From assembly GCF_017874355.1 (NCBI RefSeq), contig NZ_JAGGLI010000005.1, positions 50,731 through 114,730 on the forward strand: a stretch of 64,000 nt of DNA, read 5' to 3'. The position numbers were made by a program, and so were the translations under genes. Of the stretch, positions 9,293 through 18,171 are shown piece after piece. Each line of letters begins with the position of its first letter. Within the stretch, counting starts at the first letter, position 1. This DNA is from Acetoanaerobium pronyense. Its GTDB lineage: Bacteria > Bacillota > Clostridia > Peptostreptococcales > Filifactoraceae. Under the pieces are notes generated by a model that was given only the letters and a program-made list of their open reading frames with translations, was not told the origin of the DNA and ran no database searches.

Positions 9293-11257
9293 ATGTATTT
9301 AGGTGTTGATTACTATCCAGAGCATTGGTCTATTGATTTGATAGATGAGGATATAGATAGAATAAAAAAAATGAATGCAAATATTGTTAGAATAGGCGAA
9401 TTTGCCTGGCACATGATGGAAAAAAAAGAAGGAGAATTTGATTTTTCTTTTTTTGATATGGTAATTACAAAGCTTAAAGAAAAAGAGATTAAAGTAATGT
9501 TTGGGACTCCTACAGCTACCTTTCCTGCATGGCTTTATAAAAAGCATCCTCAAATACTTTCAAAATGGGAGGATGGAAACGAAAGGGTATTTGGGGGAAG
9601 AAGACAGTACTGCTACAACTCAAGTGAATACTTACGCTATTCCCTAAAAATAGTTAAAGAACTTGTAACACATTATAAAGACGAAGAAAATATAATAGCA
9701 TGGCAGGTAGACAACGAATTTGGACATGAAGGTAGTGATATGTGCCACTGTGAAAAATGTCATCATAGATTCCAAGATTTTTTGATGAATAAATTCAATG
9801 ACAATATAGATAACCTAAATGAGACATATGGGACTATATTTTGGGGACAGACCTATAACTCATTTAGTGAAGTACCTATACCTAAAAAAACCATAACAGT
9901 ACACAACCCATCTTTGATTTTAGACTGGTATAGGTTCAGATCATATTCCTTAAATAGCTTTGCCTATGCAAATATTGAAGAAGTAAAAAAATATAAAGGA
10001 AAGCATCAGAAGGTAACCACAAATCTAGCTGGAGGATTTTTTGACAAGTGTTTTAATCATCAGGAAACTGCAAAGCCTCTTGATTTTGTGTCTTACGACA
10101 ATTACCCTGTATGGGGCGGCTTAAAAGAGCCTGTTCATAACGCACAGACAGCTCTTTCTCTTGATTTTATCAGAGGATTAAAAGGGGAGAACTTTTGGAT
10201 TGTAGAGCAGCTTATGGGAGCCCAGGGCCATGACGTGATTGGATATCTTCCTAGACCAATGCAGGCCAAAATGTGGTCCTATCAGGCTTTTGCCCATGGC
10301 TGCTCTAATATGCTCTATTTTAGATACAGAGGAATGAATAAAGGAGCGGAGCAATACTGTTATGGGATAATAGACCATAACAATAAACTTGGAAGAAAAT
10401 ATGAAGAAGCAAGCTCATTTTTCAATGAGATAAAAGAATTTTGTGATTTAGTTGATTCTCCTATAGATTCTGAGGTAGCAGTACTTTACGACCATGAAAA
10501 TATCTGGTCATGGAAGATTCAAACCCAAAGTAGTGATTTTGATTTTACAAAAGAAATACTTAGACTATATAGGCCTTTTTATAAGAAAAATATAAACATA
10601 GATGTAATTCCTGTAAGCTCAGATATTTCAAAATACAAGGTTCTTATTTTGCCTGTAATGAAACTAGTAGACAAAACTCTTTCAGAAAAACTCGAAAAAT
10701 TTGTATCCCAGGGAAATACGATTATTTTTTCCTTTAGAAGTGGAATTAAAGATAAGGACAATAATATAATTTTTGGAAAAATTCTCCCTTCATATATTTC
10801 AAAGCTATGCGGAATAGAAATTTATGAAAGTGAAGCATTAAACGATGGTCAAAGCTGCGAAGTTTTATCTGAAAAAGGAAAAACAGGGAGCTGTCATGTT
10901 TTTAGAGACATCTGCGAAGTAACTACAGCCAAAGCACTATATAGCTATGATGACTATTTTTATAAAGGGAAGGCCTGCATCACTGTAAATGAGTATGGAC
11001 AAGGAAAGGCATATTATATAGGAGCTGGGATAGATGAGGATATAGTGTCTGATATAGCCAGTGAAATATTGATAGATAAAAACATCAGTTATATCGATAG
11101 TCCAGAGGGCCTTGAGGTTTACCCAAGAACTCTAGGTAGCGAGAAATATTATATTATTACAAACCATACCTCAAATACAATTGAGTTTTTATCAATGAAT
11201 ATAGAGGCTTATGAGAGCAAAATAGTAAAGGATGAGTATTTTGAAGCAAATAAATAA
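9293..11257 (+). CDS. GH42 family beta-galactosidase
   Basis: A 654-residue glycoside hydrolase family 42 enzyme that hydrolyses terminal beta-galactosides. The acid/base is Glu142 in 'WQVDNEFGHE' and the nucleophile is Glu305 in 'FWIVEQLMG'. A Cys cluster typical of GH42 ('MCHCEKCHHRF', plus 'QYCYNS' earlier) suggests a bound zinc. The trimerisation and C-terminal beta-domains are present, so the protein is full length. There is no signal peptide, so it is cytoplasmic and acts on an imported galactoside. The operon contains no transporter. The galK-galT context indicates that liberated galactose enters the Leloir pathway. Confidence 0.94.
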   Translation: MYLGVDYYPEHWSIDLIDEDIDRIKKMNANIVRIGEFAWHMMEKKEGEFDFSFFDMVITKLKEKEIKVMFGTPTATFPAWLYKKHPQILSKWEDGNERVFGGRRQYCYNSSEYLRYSLKIVKELVTHYKDEENIIAWQVDNEFGHEGSDMCHCEKCHHRFQDFLMNKFNDNIDNLNETYGTIFWGQTYNSFSEVPIPKKTITVHNPSLILDWYRFRSYSLNSFAYANIEEVKKYKGKHQKVTTNLAGGFFDKCFNHQETAKPLDFVSYDNYPVWGGLKEPVHNAQTALSLDFIRGLKGENFWIVEQLMGAQGHDVIGYLPRPMQAKMWSYQAFAHGCSNMLYFRYRGMNKGAEQYCYGIIDHNNKLGRKYEEASSFFNEIKEFCDLVDSPIDSEVAVLYDHENIWSWKIQTQSSDFDFTKEILRLYRPFYKKNINIDVIPVSSDISKYKVLILPVMKLVDKTLSEKLEKFVSQGNTIIFSFRSGIKDKDNNIIFGKILPSYISKLCGIEIYESEALNDGQSCEVLSEKGKTGSCHVFRDICEVTTAKALYSYDDYFYKGKACITVNEYGQGKAYYIGAGIDEDIVSDIASEILIDKNISYIDSPEGLEVYPRTLGSEKYYIITNHTSNTIEFLSMNIEAYESKIVKDEYFEANK

Positions 11258-12434
11258 AGGGAGCAAACACCTGATTAAGCAGATAAATACATCAAATGTT
11301 CTTAAAATAATAAGAGATAACAAGGAAATATCAAGAGCTGACATATCAAAGCTTACTGGGCTCACTCCAGCGACTGTTTCTTCTACTGCAAAAAGATTGA
11401 TTCAAATGAATTTAATTAAAGAGAAAGGCTCAGGAAGCTCATCTGGGGGAAGAAGGCCAATACTTCTTGAAATCAATAGAGAAGGAGCATATGTAATAGG
11501 TCTGGATATGGGGACTACAAAACTAAGATTTGGAATTATAGATCTTTATGGCAATATTTTAAAAAAGGATACTAAAAGCTTTGAAGAAACAATGACTAAA
11601 GACAGTATGATAAGCTTTATGAAAAAATCTATATACTCCCTCTTATCAGACGAAAAAATAAAAATAGACAAAATAGTAGGGATAGGTATAGGAGTCCATG
11701 GTTTAGTAGATTCGTTAAATGGAGTATCCCTATATGCTCCTGCATTTGGATGGAGAGACTTGCCTATAAAGGAAATATTTGAAAAAGAGTTTGATGTAGA
11801 GGTTTATATAGAAAATGATGCAAGGGTTATGGCTATTGGAGAAAAGTGGTTTGGAAATGGAAAAGATATAAACGACTTTCTATTTATCAACATAGGTACA
11901 GGGATAGGATCAGGAATATATGTAGATGGTTCCCTTTATAAGGGTTCTTCAAACGGAGCTGGGGAAGTAGGGCATATATCTTTAGAGGACAGCAGTATTT
12001 GCAATTGTGGAAATGTAGGATGTCTTGACGCTCTGGCATCTTCAGGAGGTATAGTAAAAAGGTTTAATGAATTAAAAAAAAATAACGGAAAAAATGAATA
12101 TATCGTAGATGACTTTGATTCTAAGGAAGTATATAATTTAGCTTTAAAAAATGATTTTGAGGCACAAATTGTGATGAAGGAAACTGGTATATATATTGGA
12201 AAAGCCATATCATTTATTGCAAATATACTGAATCCAAAAAGAGTTGTAATCGGAGGAGGAGTCTCAGATGCCTGGGATATTATCTACCCAGAAATAAATA
12301 ATCAAATAAGAAAGAGAACCCTTTATAACAATAAAGAAAAGCTTAGAGTAGTAAAATCAAAACTAGGAGAAGATGCTGGACTAATTGGAGCAGGAACCCT
12401 TGCAATAAAGAATCTCTTTGATTTTGTTAAATAG
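11241..12434 (+). CDS. ROK-family transcriptional regulator (XylR/NagC type)
   Basis: About 397 residues: an N-terminal winged HTH ('ISRADISKLTGLTPATVSSTAKRLIQMNLI') followed by a ROK sugar-kinase-like domain with 'GLDMGTTKLRFGIID', 'FINIGTGIGSGIYVDG' and the zinc motif 'CNCGNVGCLDALASSGGI'. It probably represses the galK-galT-GH42 operon in response to a sugar. I place the start at TTG 11241 because AAAGGATGAG lies at the right distance upstream. An in-frame ATG at 11232 is only 1 bp from that site. Either start overlaps the GH42 gene end, implying translational coupling. Its downstream terminator has been split off by the IS256 insertion. Confidence 0.88.
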   Translation: MKQINKGSKHLIKQINTSNVLKIIRDNKEISRADISKLTGLTPATVSSTAKRLIQMNLIKEKGSGSSSGGRRPILLEINREGAYVIGLDMGTTKLRFGIIDLYGNILKKDTKSFEETMTKDSMISFMKKSIYSLLSDEKIKIDKIVGIGIGVHGLVDSLNGVSLYAPAFGWRDLPIKEIFEKEFDVEVYIENDARVMAIGEKWFGNGKDINDFLFINIGTGIGSGIYVDGSLYKGSSNGAGEVGHISLEDSSICNCGNVGCLDALASSGGIVKRFNELKKNNGKNEYIVDDFDSKEVYNLALKNDFEAQIVMKETGIYIGKAISFIANILNPKRVVIGGGVSDAWDIIYPEINNQIRKRTLYNNKEKLRVVKSKLGEDAGLIGAGTLAIKNLFDFVK

Positions 12435-12451
12435 ATTTAGATAAAATAAAA

Positions 12452-12459
12452 AAGGTAGA
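12452..12459. repeat. Left target-site duplication of the IS256-family element
   Basis: AAGGTAGA, identical to 13937-13944. Eight-bp duplications are characteristic of IS256-family insertions. Confidence 0.85.
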
Positions 12460-12590
12460 GGAAGTGTAAAATAATTTGTGTTTTATCCTCTGAATTGGGA
12501 TAATCATAAGAAAGTTTGATGATTGAAAGAAAAGTTTTAAGAGCTAAATATAATCATCAATTTAAAAACATTGAAACACAACGACAAATA

Positions 12591-12625
12591 GGCTGTCAAG
12601 AGGCTTCATTTCTTGACAGCCTTTT
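12591..12625 (+). terminator. Hairpin inside the left end of the IS256 element
   Basis: A perfect 11-bp stem GGCTGTCAAGA (12591-12601) / TCTTGACAGCC (12611-12621) followed by TTTTAAT on the plus strand. In this orientation it would stop transcription arriving from the galactose operon before it runs antisense through the transposase. Confidence 0.65.
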
Positions 12626-12635
12626 AATATACAAT

Positions 12636-13859
12636 TTAAATCTCTATTCTTCCTTCAAAATAGATAGCTAAGTGATTTAATATATAGTCCCAGTTTCTAA
12701 TTCTAGATGTCCATTTCGAAGTAGAATCAAGCATTGCAAGGTAAAGACTCTTCGAAAGAGCAGTATCACTAGGAAATATGGATTTGCTCTTTGTTACCTT
12801 TCTAAGCTGTCTATTAAAGTTTTCCATAGCATTTGTAGTATAAATTATGGTTCTAACCTCTTGAGGATACTTAAAGTAAGAAGAAAGATGTGCCCAATTA
12901 CTTTGCCAAGAATTTACACAAGAAGGATACTTTTTATTCCATTTTTCAGAAAATATATCTAAATTATGTTCAGCCACCTCAAGGCTAGTCGCCTTATATA
13001 CATCTTTAAGATCTTTTACAAGTTCTTTTTTATCTTTGTAATTAACATACCTTGTAGAGCTTCTTATTTGATGAATTATGCAGCGCTGTATTTCCGTTTT
13101 AGGAAAGACAGCATGAATAGCATCAGAAAAGCCACTTAAACCGTCTATCGACGCGATAAGTATATCCTTAACACCACGATTTTTAAGTTCATTAATTACA
13201 GTTAGCCAAAACTTAGAAGACTCATTTTCCCCAACCCACATACCTAAAACATCCTTATTTCCCTCGATATCTATCCCAATAATGATGTATACGGCTTTTT
13301 TAGCAATTACACCATCTTGCTTGACATTGTAGTGTATGGCATCTAAAAATATTATTGGATAAATCTCTTGAAGAGGCCTGTTTTGCCACTCCGTTATTGT
13401 AGGTAATATTTTATTAGTTATTTGAGATACAAGGCCTTCAGAAACAGAAAAACCATATATATCTTGAACATGCTTTGATATATCTCTTACAGTCATACCC
13501 TTGCCATACATGGAAATTATTTGTTCTTCAATGTGAGAAATATCAGTTTGATACTTCTTAACAACCTTCGGTTCAAATTCACCATATCTATCCCTTGGGA
13601 CATTTATTGGAACAGCACCAGCTTTTGATTTAAGAACCTTTGTACTGTAGCCATTTCTGGAATTTAAAGCCGCCTCAGGCTTATCTCCCTTAGGGTAACC
13701 AATTTGACTTTCAAGCTCAGTTTCAAGCATTTGCTCAATGGTTTCACCAAGCATATCCTTGAGACTTTCATAGATGTCTTCGACAGATTCAGGCTGATAA
13801 AGTTCAATAAATTTTTGAATAGCTTCCCTTCGCTTTGGATCTCTTTTGATTTTAGCCAT
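12636..13859 (-). CDS. IS256-family transposase
   Basis: A 407-residue mutator-type DDE transposase. The catalytic triad is in 'IIFLDAIHYNVKQDG' (D), 'IASIDGLSGFSDAI' (D) and 'NAMENFNRQLRKVTKS' (E), and the 'CIIHQIRSSTRYV' helical region lies between the second D and the E. Length matches the family and there is no frameshift, so it is probably active. It is transcribed toward the galactose operon, in the same direction as the symporter gene upstream. Confidence 0.95.
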   Translation of the reverse strand: MAKIKRDPKRREAIQKFIELYQPESVEDIYESLKDMLGETIEQMLETELESQIGYPKGDKPEAALNSRNGYSTKVLKSKAGAVPINVPRDRYGEFEPKVVKKYQTDISHIEEQIISMYGKGMTVRDISKHVQDIYGFSVSEGLVSQITNKILPTITEWQNRPLQEIYPIIFLDAIHYNVKQDGVIAKKAVYIIIGIDIEGNKDVLGMWVGENESSKFWLTVINELKNRGVKDILIASIDGLSGFSDAIHAVFPKTEIQRCIIHQIRSSTRYVNYKDKKELVKDLKDVYKATSLEVAEHNLDIFSEKWNKKYPSCVNSWQSNWAHLSSYFKYPQEVRTIIYTTNAMENFNRQLRKVTKSKSIFPSDTALSKSLYLAMLDSTSKWTSRIRNWDYILNHLAIYFEGRIEI

Positions 13860-13936
13860 AATTAAAATACCTCCAGATTGATTATATTTTATCTCAATCC
13901 AGAGGTATTATCATACACAAAATTATTTACAGTCTC

Positions 13937-13979
13937 AAGGTAGATGGAATTTCAGTGAAATTTCCATCTACCTTTTTAT
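13937..13979. terminator. Terminator hairpin bearing the right IS256 target duplication
   Basis: A long stem (about 18 bp with one bulge) between 13937-13954 and 13956-13974, followed by CTTTTTATT on the plus strand. Its first eight bases are the target duplication AAGGTAGA. Before the insertion the hairpin would have been preceded by the A-rich run at 12443-12453, giving a T-rich tail on the minus strand as well. The IS now separates the hairpin from that run. Confidence 0.8.
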
Positions 13980-13989
13980 TGTTTTAAAA

Positions 13990-15183
13990 TTATGCTATGA
14001 TTTCATCCTCTTCATGAGGGACTAGCTTATGTCCTGAAATCTTGTTCACCATTATAGCTATAGCGCCATCACCAGTAACGTTACAAGCAGTTCCGAAGCT
14101 GTCTTGTGCAAGGTAAAGAGCTATCATAAGAGAAGTAAGAGTTTCATCAAAGCCAAGCATTGTCTGAAGAAGACCAAGAGCTGCCATTACGGCTCCACCT
14201 GGGACTCCAGGAGCAGCAACCATAGTAACTCCAAGGGCAAGTATAAAACCAAAGAATGTACCAAAGCTATATTCCATACCATTAAGCATCATTATAGCAA
14301 TTGCACAACTTACTAGAGTTATTGTACTTCCGGAAAGATGAATAGTTGCACAAAGTGGTACTGCAAAGTCAGCAACCCCTTCATTAACACCATTTTTTCT
14401 AGTTTGTGCTAGAGTTACAGGTATTGTAGCTGCAGAAGACTGTGTTCCTATTGCTGTAAGGTAAGCAGGAATCATAGTCTTGATTAGCTTGAATGGATTC
14501 GCTCCAGCTAGAGTTCCAGCAATAATGTACTGAAGTACAATTACAGTGAAATGAAGTATTATAACGAGTACGAAAACTCTAGAGAATACACTTAGTATCT
14601 GTACAACTTGTCCTGCAAAAGTCATGTTTGCAAATATTCCCATAATATGAATAGGAAGAAGCGGGATGATTATTCCAGTGATAAGCTTTGTAATTATACT
14701 TTGGAATTCATTCATAAAGCTTTTGATTGTAGTAGAGTTAACTACAGCTATTCCTATACCTAATGTGAAGGCAAGTATTAGAGCAGTCATAACTCCCATT
14801 ACTGGAGGCATTGACAGCTCAAGTAGTGGGGCAGCCATAGCAGCGTCTCCATTAGCAAAATCTGCACCTAATGCACCTTGAGTAAGGAACATTGGAAGTA
14901 CTGCAGCATTAGCTAAGAAAGCTAACGATCCAGCAAAAACTGTTGAAAGATAAGCAATACCAGCAGTTATTGCAAGTATCTTTCCAGCATTGCTTCCAAG
15001 ATCACCGATTCCTGGAGCAACAAAGCCTAAAATGATAAGTGGTATAGCAAAACCAAGAAATTGACCAAATATGCCATTAAAAGTAGCTAGCACTCTAACG
15101 CCGATTTCTGGAAGGATGCTTCCCAAGATAATACCTAGTATAATTGCTATTATAAGTCTAGGAAGTAAACCAATTTTTTTCAT
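13990..15183 (-). CDS. Dicarboxylate/amino acid:cation symporter (DAACS family)
   Basis: A 397-residue secondary transporter of the GltP/SstT/DctA fold with about eight transmembrane helices and two re-entrant loops. Family motifs are visible: 'TIPVTLAQTRKNGV' (serine-rich re-entrant loop region), 'HLSGSTITLVSCAIAIM' and 'GVPGGAVMAALGLLQTM'. The protein should import an acidic or small neutral amino acid, or a dicarboxylate, with Na+ or H+; the substrate cannot be told from sequence. The start is ATG 15183 with a strong AAGGAGGAT site. The upstream in-frame extension to 15261 lacks such a site. Monocistronic. Confidence 0.9.
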   Translation of the reverse strand: MKKIGLLPRLIIAIILGIILGSILPEIGVRVLATFNGIFGQFLGFAIPLIILGFVAPGIGDLGSNAGKILAITAGIAYLSTVFAGSLAFLANAAVLPMFLTQGALGADFANGDAAMAAPLLELSMPPVMGVMTALILAFTLGIGIAVVNSTTIKSFMNEFQSIITKLITGIIIPLLPIHIMGIFANMTFAGQVVQILSVFSRVFVLVIILHFTVIVLQYIIAGTLAGANPFKLIKTMIPAYLTAIGTQSSAATIPVTLAQTRKNGVNEGVADFAVPLCATIHLSGSTITLVSCAIAIMMLNGMEYSFGTFFGFILALGVTMVAAPGVPGGAVMAALGLLQTMLGFDETLTSLMIALYLAQDSFGTACNVTGDGAIAIMVNKISGHKLVPHEEDEIIA

Positions 15184-15334
15184 ATAATCCTCCTTCAAAA
15201 ATAATATTAGGATATAAAATATACCTAAATAAAATGTATCATCAAAGGAAAAGGATTTCAATAGTATTGTGTGAAAAATATGAAAAAAATATACTATATG
15301 TCGTTATATAACAAACAATAATCTGGGAATGAAA

Positions 15335-15381
15335 GGAAAAAAACTATAAGCCATTCTCCGTAGGAAATGAGAATGGCTTAT
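15335..15381 (-). terminator. Terminator of the HTH/TPR-marR operon
   Basis: A 13-bp perfect stem (15346-15358 / 15369-15381) followed on the minus strand by AGTTTTTTT. It lies about 55 bp beyond the MarR stop codon. Confidence 0.8.
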
Positions 15382-15436
15382 ATACAGTAAAATCTAGAAG
15401 AAAATTTAATGTTTTGGATGGATATAAAATAAAAAT

Positions 15437-15877
15437 CTATATTTTACTAAGCCCCTTCAAAAGTAAAATAAGTTTTGATTTTTCATCTTCATCTAGTCCA
15501 TTGAGTATAAGCTCCAAATTTTCTAGGTGTTTAGGAAAGATTTTAGAAATAAGAGCTTCTCCTTTTGGGGTTATATTTATAAGAAAAGCTCTTTTATCAT
15601 GAGGGTCTAAAGTTCTTTCTATTAATCCTGATTTATTGAGATTATTAATAACCACAGTCATATTTCCTCCTGTAGATAAGGTTTTTTCTATAATCTCACA
15701 TATCCTAAGACTGCCTTTATGATATAAAAGCTCAAGTACTCCAAACTGTGTGAGGGTAAGGCCATTTGCTTTTATAAAGGGAATTTGTTTTTTTAATATC
15801 TCTTGATTTGTCCTTGCAAGTGCTATAAGAAGCTTTAGATTTAAGTCATTGGATTTTCCATATGATGTTTTTTTCAT
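15437..15877 (-). CDS. MarR-family transcriptional regulator
   Basis: A 146-residue winged-helix protein. The MarR DNA-binding domain covers about residues 35-105: 'LTLTQFGVLELLYHKGSLRICEIIEKTLSTGGNMTVVINNLNKSGLIERTLDPHDKRAFLINIT', including the wing 'DPHDKRAFLINITPKG'. Terminal helices form the dimer interface. Eleven base pairs separate it from the upstream HTH/TPR regulator, so the two are cotranscribed, an unusual pairing of regulator types. The ligand and targets are unknown; palindromes in the divergent region near 17265-17394 are candidate operators. Confidence 0.88.
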   Translation of the reverse strand: MKKTSYGKSNDLNLKLLIALARTNQEILKKQIPFIKANGLTLTQFGVLELLYHKGSLRICEIIEKTLSTGGNMTVVINNLNKSGLIERTLDPHDKRAFLINITPKGEALISKIFPKHLENLELILNGLDEDEKSKLILLLKGLSKI

Positions 15878-15888
15878 GAAAACCTCAC

Positions 15889-17184
15889 TTATTTAGCAGA
15901 TCTTTTATTTGATAAAACCTCAAGTATAAACTCTGTTTTCCCCATCTCTTTAAAATAATTGAAAGAATCGATTATAAGGGAGTCTTCCATTTCAGACATA
16001 CTATTTCTAAAAGAGAATACGAGCATATTTTTAAGTTCTTCACAAAACTCATTAGAATTACTGTCTATAATCTCATAAGCTATATTTTTAAAAGAAATAT
16101 AATCAGATATAGACACGGATCTTATAAATGCCATAGATAGATATTCTCTAGCACTTTCGATTTTTTTCATGTTTAAATATCCAAAGGCCGCTGAGCGAAG
16201 TATTTGGATATCATAAGGACTGCTATCTTCAAGTTCATCAATCTTTTCCTCAAAATATTTTAGATATATTTTTAGTTTTGGTAGATTCTTTTTAGGATAA
16301 TATATATCCAAAAAGTAGGAATTGATTAGAAGGTTCATATCAATATCTGTATCTGGAATTTTTGATTTAAGACTTTTTAATATATCAACAGCCTTTCTTT
16401 GATTCCCAGTTTCCTTATATAGGGTATATTTTAAGATTTCAAGGTCTATATATCTAAGAAAATCCTCACCTTCTATATGGGTTTCTATACTTTCGATTTC
16501 CTTAAAAGCACTGTCATAATCTTTCAGTTTTAGCTTTATAGTTGCCTTTTGAAACCAGATTTGACTTAGGTTTTCAAAATCCTTGGCTGGAAGATGAGAT
16601 TCGGTTATATCTAAGAATTCAAGACACTCAGAAAGTCTTCCGAGTTTAAAGCCACAATCCACAGCTTTTTTGCAAAGAGAAACAAGCATAGAATTATCAT
16701 TTTTTATTTTCACAACATTCTCAAAGGCCTTAATGTAATAAAAATATGCCTTGTTGCATTTGTTTAAAGTCCTATAATAGTCACCTATTAGAGAAAAAAG
16801 CAAGCTGTTTTGAGGAAGAAGATCCCATTTACTGAGAAAAACAGAGATTTCATTTATATCGGATTCTTTTATTACTTTTCTCTCTCTTATGACATCCTTT
16901 AAAAACTCTGTGTATGTGATTGCCTTGCTTTTTGCATCATATATTCCTGAAATAAAAAGGTCCTTAAACTCAAGCTCAAGGTCTATGCCCTTCATCCTGC
17001 ACAAATTGTTTATATTTCGTACAAGGATTTCAGCATTCCCTCTGTTTAGTGAAGCACGGTTGTTTTCGATGAGACTGATAAGGTTTCTAGTGATATCATC
17101 TCCTGCTATCTCGTGTTGCTTAAAGCCAAGTTCTTTTCTGATTTTTTTAAGAATGTCACCTGGAGATAAACCCTTCTCATTCAT
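15889..17184 (-). CDS. HTH (XRE-type) regulator with TPR repeats
   Basis: A 431-residue protein. The N-terminal HTH (about 8-65) contains 'GDDITRNLISLIENNRASLNRGNAEILVRNINN', closely matching the 227-residue paralogue at 5579-6262. The remainder is a helical TPR array: repeated 'A..YY.KAFE', 'WFQKATIKLKLKDYDSAFKEIESIE', 'LRSAAFGYLNMKKIESAREYLSMAF'. This resembles RRNPP-type or BTAD-like regulators that read peptide or protein signals through TPRs. It leads an operon with MarR, and faces the unknown gene at 17456 across a 271-bp palindrome-rich divergent region. Confidence 0.8.
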   Translation of the reverse strand: MNEKGLSPGDILKKIRKELGFKQHEIAGDDITRNLISLIENNRASLNRGNAEILVRNINNLCRMKGIDLELEFKDLFISGIYDAKSKAITYTEFLKDVIRERKVIKESDINEISVFLSKWDLLPQNSLLFSLIGDYYRTLNKCNKAYFYYIKAFENVVKIKNDNSMLVSLCKKAVDCGFKLGRLSECLEFLDITESHLPAKDFENLSQIWFQKATIKLKLKDYDSAFKEIESIETHIEGEDFLRYIDLEILKYTLYKETGNQRKAVDILKSLKSKIPDTDIDMNLLINSYFLDIYYPKKNLPKLKIYLKYFEEKIDELEDSSPYDIQILRSAAFGYLNMKKIESAREYLSMAFIRSVSISDYISFKNIAYEIIDSNSNEFCEELKNMLVFSFRNSMSEMEDSLIIDSFNYFKEMGKTEFILEVLSNKRSAK

Positions 17185-17264
17185 AATCCACCTCTTAATT
17201 CTATTTATTTTAAATAAAAATTTACTAAAAACACAATTTAGTCAATTAAAACCACTCTTTATAT

Positions 17265-17394
17265 TGGTATATATACCATTTTATCCATTTGTTAAATAAT
17301 AATAAATAGATAAAAGTGATTTTATGTAAAAAAACTTTAAAAAATTTATTTAAAGTGGTAACACTTGTTACGGAAATCCAAGTGACTAACTTGG
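17265..17394. promoter_or_regulatory. Cluster of three palindromes in a divergent promoter region
   Basis: Three inverted repeats lie between the divergent genes at 17184 and 17456: TGGTATATATACCA (17265-17278, perfect), GTAACA-CT-TGTTAC (17358-17371) and CCAAGT-GACTA-ACTTGG (17378-17394). The last abuts TATTAT at 17396-17401, a likely -10 of the rightward gene. They are reasonable operator candidates for the HTH/TPR and MarR regulators encoded next door, but which protein binds which site is a guess. Confidence 0.5.
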
Positions 17395-17455
17395 TATTAT
17401 ATAAGAGCTAGATAGAGAATATTATTAAAATGATAAATCTTAGGAGGAATTTGAA

Positions 17456-18085
17456 ATGAGTTTATTTTTAGGAAAAATACATTATTGGTTATTTAATAAA
17501 ATAAAATGGTTTGAGGCATTAGAGCTTGAAATAATGGAGTTTGGAACAAAGCAAGGATATGATGTTACTTCATGGAAAGAAGAGCTTTATGGTCAAATAG
17601 GAGCTCCTACAGAAGACAGACCTTTAGAAGAAATTATAGATACTGGAAATATTCATGGTTGGCTTCAAGATAAAATTGAAAAATCTGAATCGAGAATGGC
17701 AAGTCTAGTTACAAAGATACTAAGTGAAAACCCAGAAAATATAAAAAGTCTTGAAGAGATATTTAAAAATCAAGGGATAGCCGCTGGAAAGTCCTATGAA
17801 GAATCTGTAATATCTCCAGAGCAAGCTTATAATGTTATGAATGACTTCTTACTTGAAGGGATGCCATGTGATAGAGTAAGTGATTCTCTTTCTTCCACAG
17901 ATGAAGAGTTTATGTGGAAGACTACAAGATGCCTTCATAAAGGTCATTGGGATAGAGTAGGAGGCAATGTCGAAAACTTTTATATACTTAGAACTGCATG
18001 GGCAAAAGGCTTCCTAGGAAATATCAATAAACCTTTTGATTATGATAAAATCGGTGAAGATGTTCACATAATATCAGCTATATAA
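17456..18085 (+). CDS. Uncharacterised soluble protein
   Basis: A 209-residue protein that I do not recognise. It is soluble and acidic, with no signal peptide or membrane segment. Notable stretches are 'TEDRPLEEIIDTGNIHGWLQDKIEKSESRM' and a C-terminal block 'WKTTRCLHKGHWDRVGGNVENFYILRTAWAKGFL' rich in Trp/His/Cys, which could form a ligand or metal site. A strong TAGGAGGAAT site precedes the ATG, and the gene sits behind a palindrome-rich promoter, so it is well expressed and probably regulated. It is likely the target of the divergent HTH/TPR-MarR pair. Confidence 0.7.
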   Translation: MSLFLGKIHYWLFNKIKWFEALELEIMEFGTKQGYDVTSWKEELYGQIGAPTEDRPLEEIIDTGNIHGWLQDKIEKSESRMASLVTKILSENPENIKSLEEIFKNQGIAAGKSYEESVISPEQAYNVMNDFLLEGMPCDRVSDSLSSTDEEFMWKTTRCLHKGHWDRVGGNVENFYILRTAWAKGFLGNINKPFDYDKIGEDVHIISAI

Positions 18086-18171
18086 TAAATTATAAAGATT
18101 TGAAGAAAATAGTATCTAAAAAGCAAATATAATTTATAAATAAGAACCATAACTAAAAAAGAACTATAACT

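Larger units (their letters stand above)
12460..13936 (-). mobile_element. IS256-family insertion sequence, about 1477 bp
   Basis: The element is delimited by imperfect terminal inverted repeats: the first about 45 bp (12460-12505, containing GTGTAAAATAATTTGTGT and CCTCTGAATTGGGATAA) match the reverse complement of about 13885-13936 (CTGTAAATAATTTTGTGT and CCTCTGGATTGAGATAA) with small gaps. It is flanked by the 8-bp duplication AAGGTAGA. It carries one intact transposase on the minus strand and so looks autonomous. It lies in the 5' arm of the bidirectional terminator between the ROK gene and the symporter gene. Confidence 0.9.
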
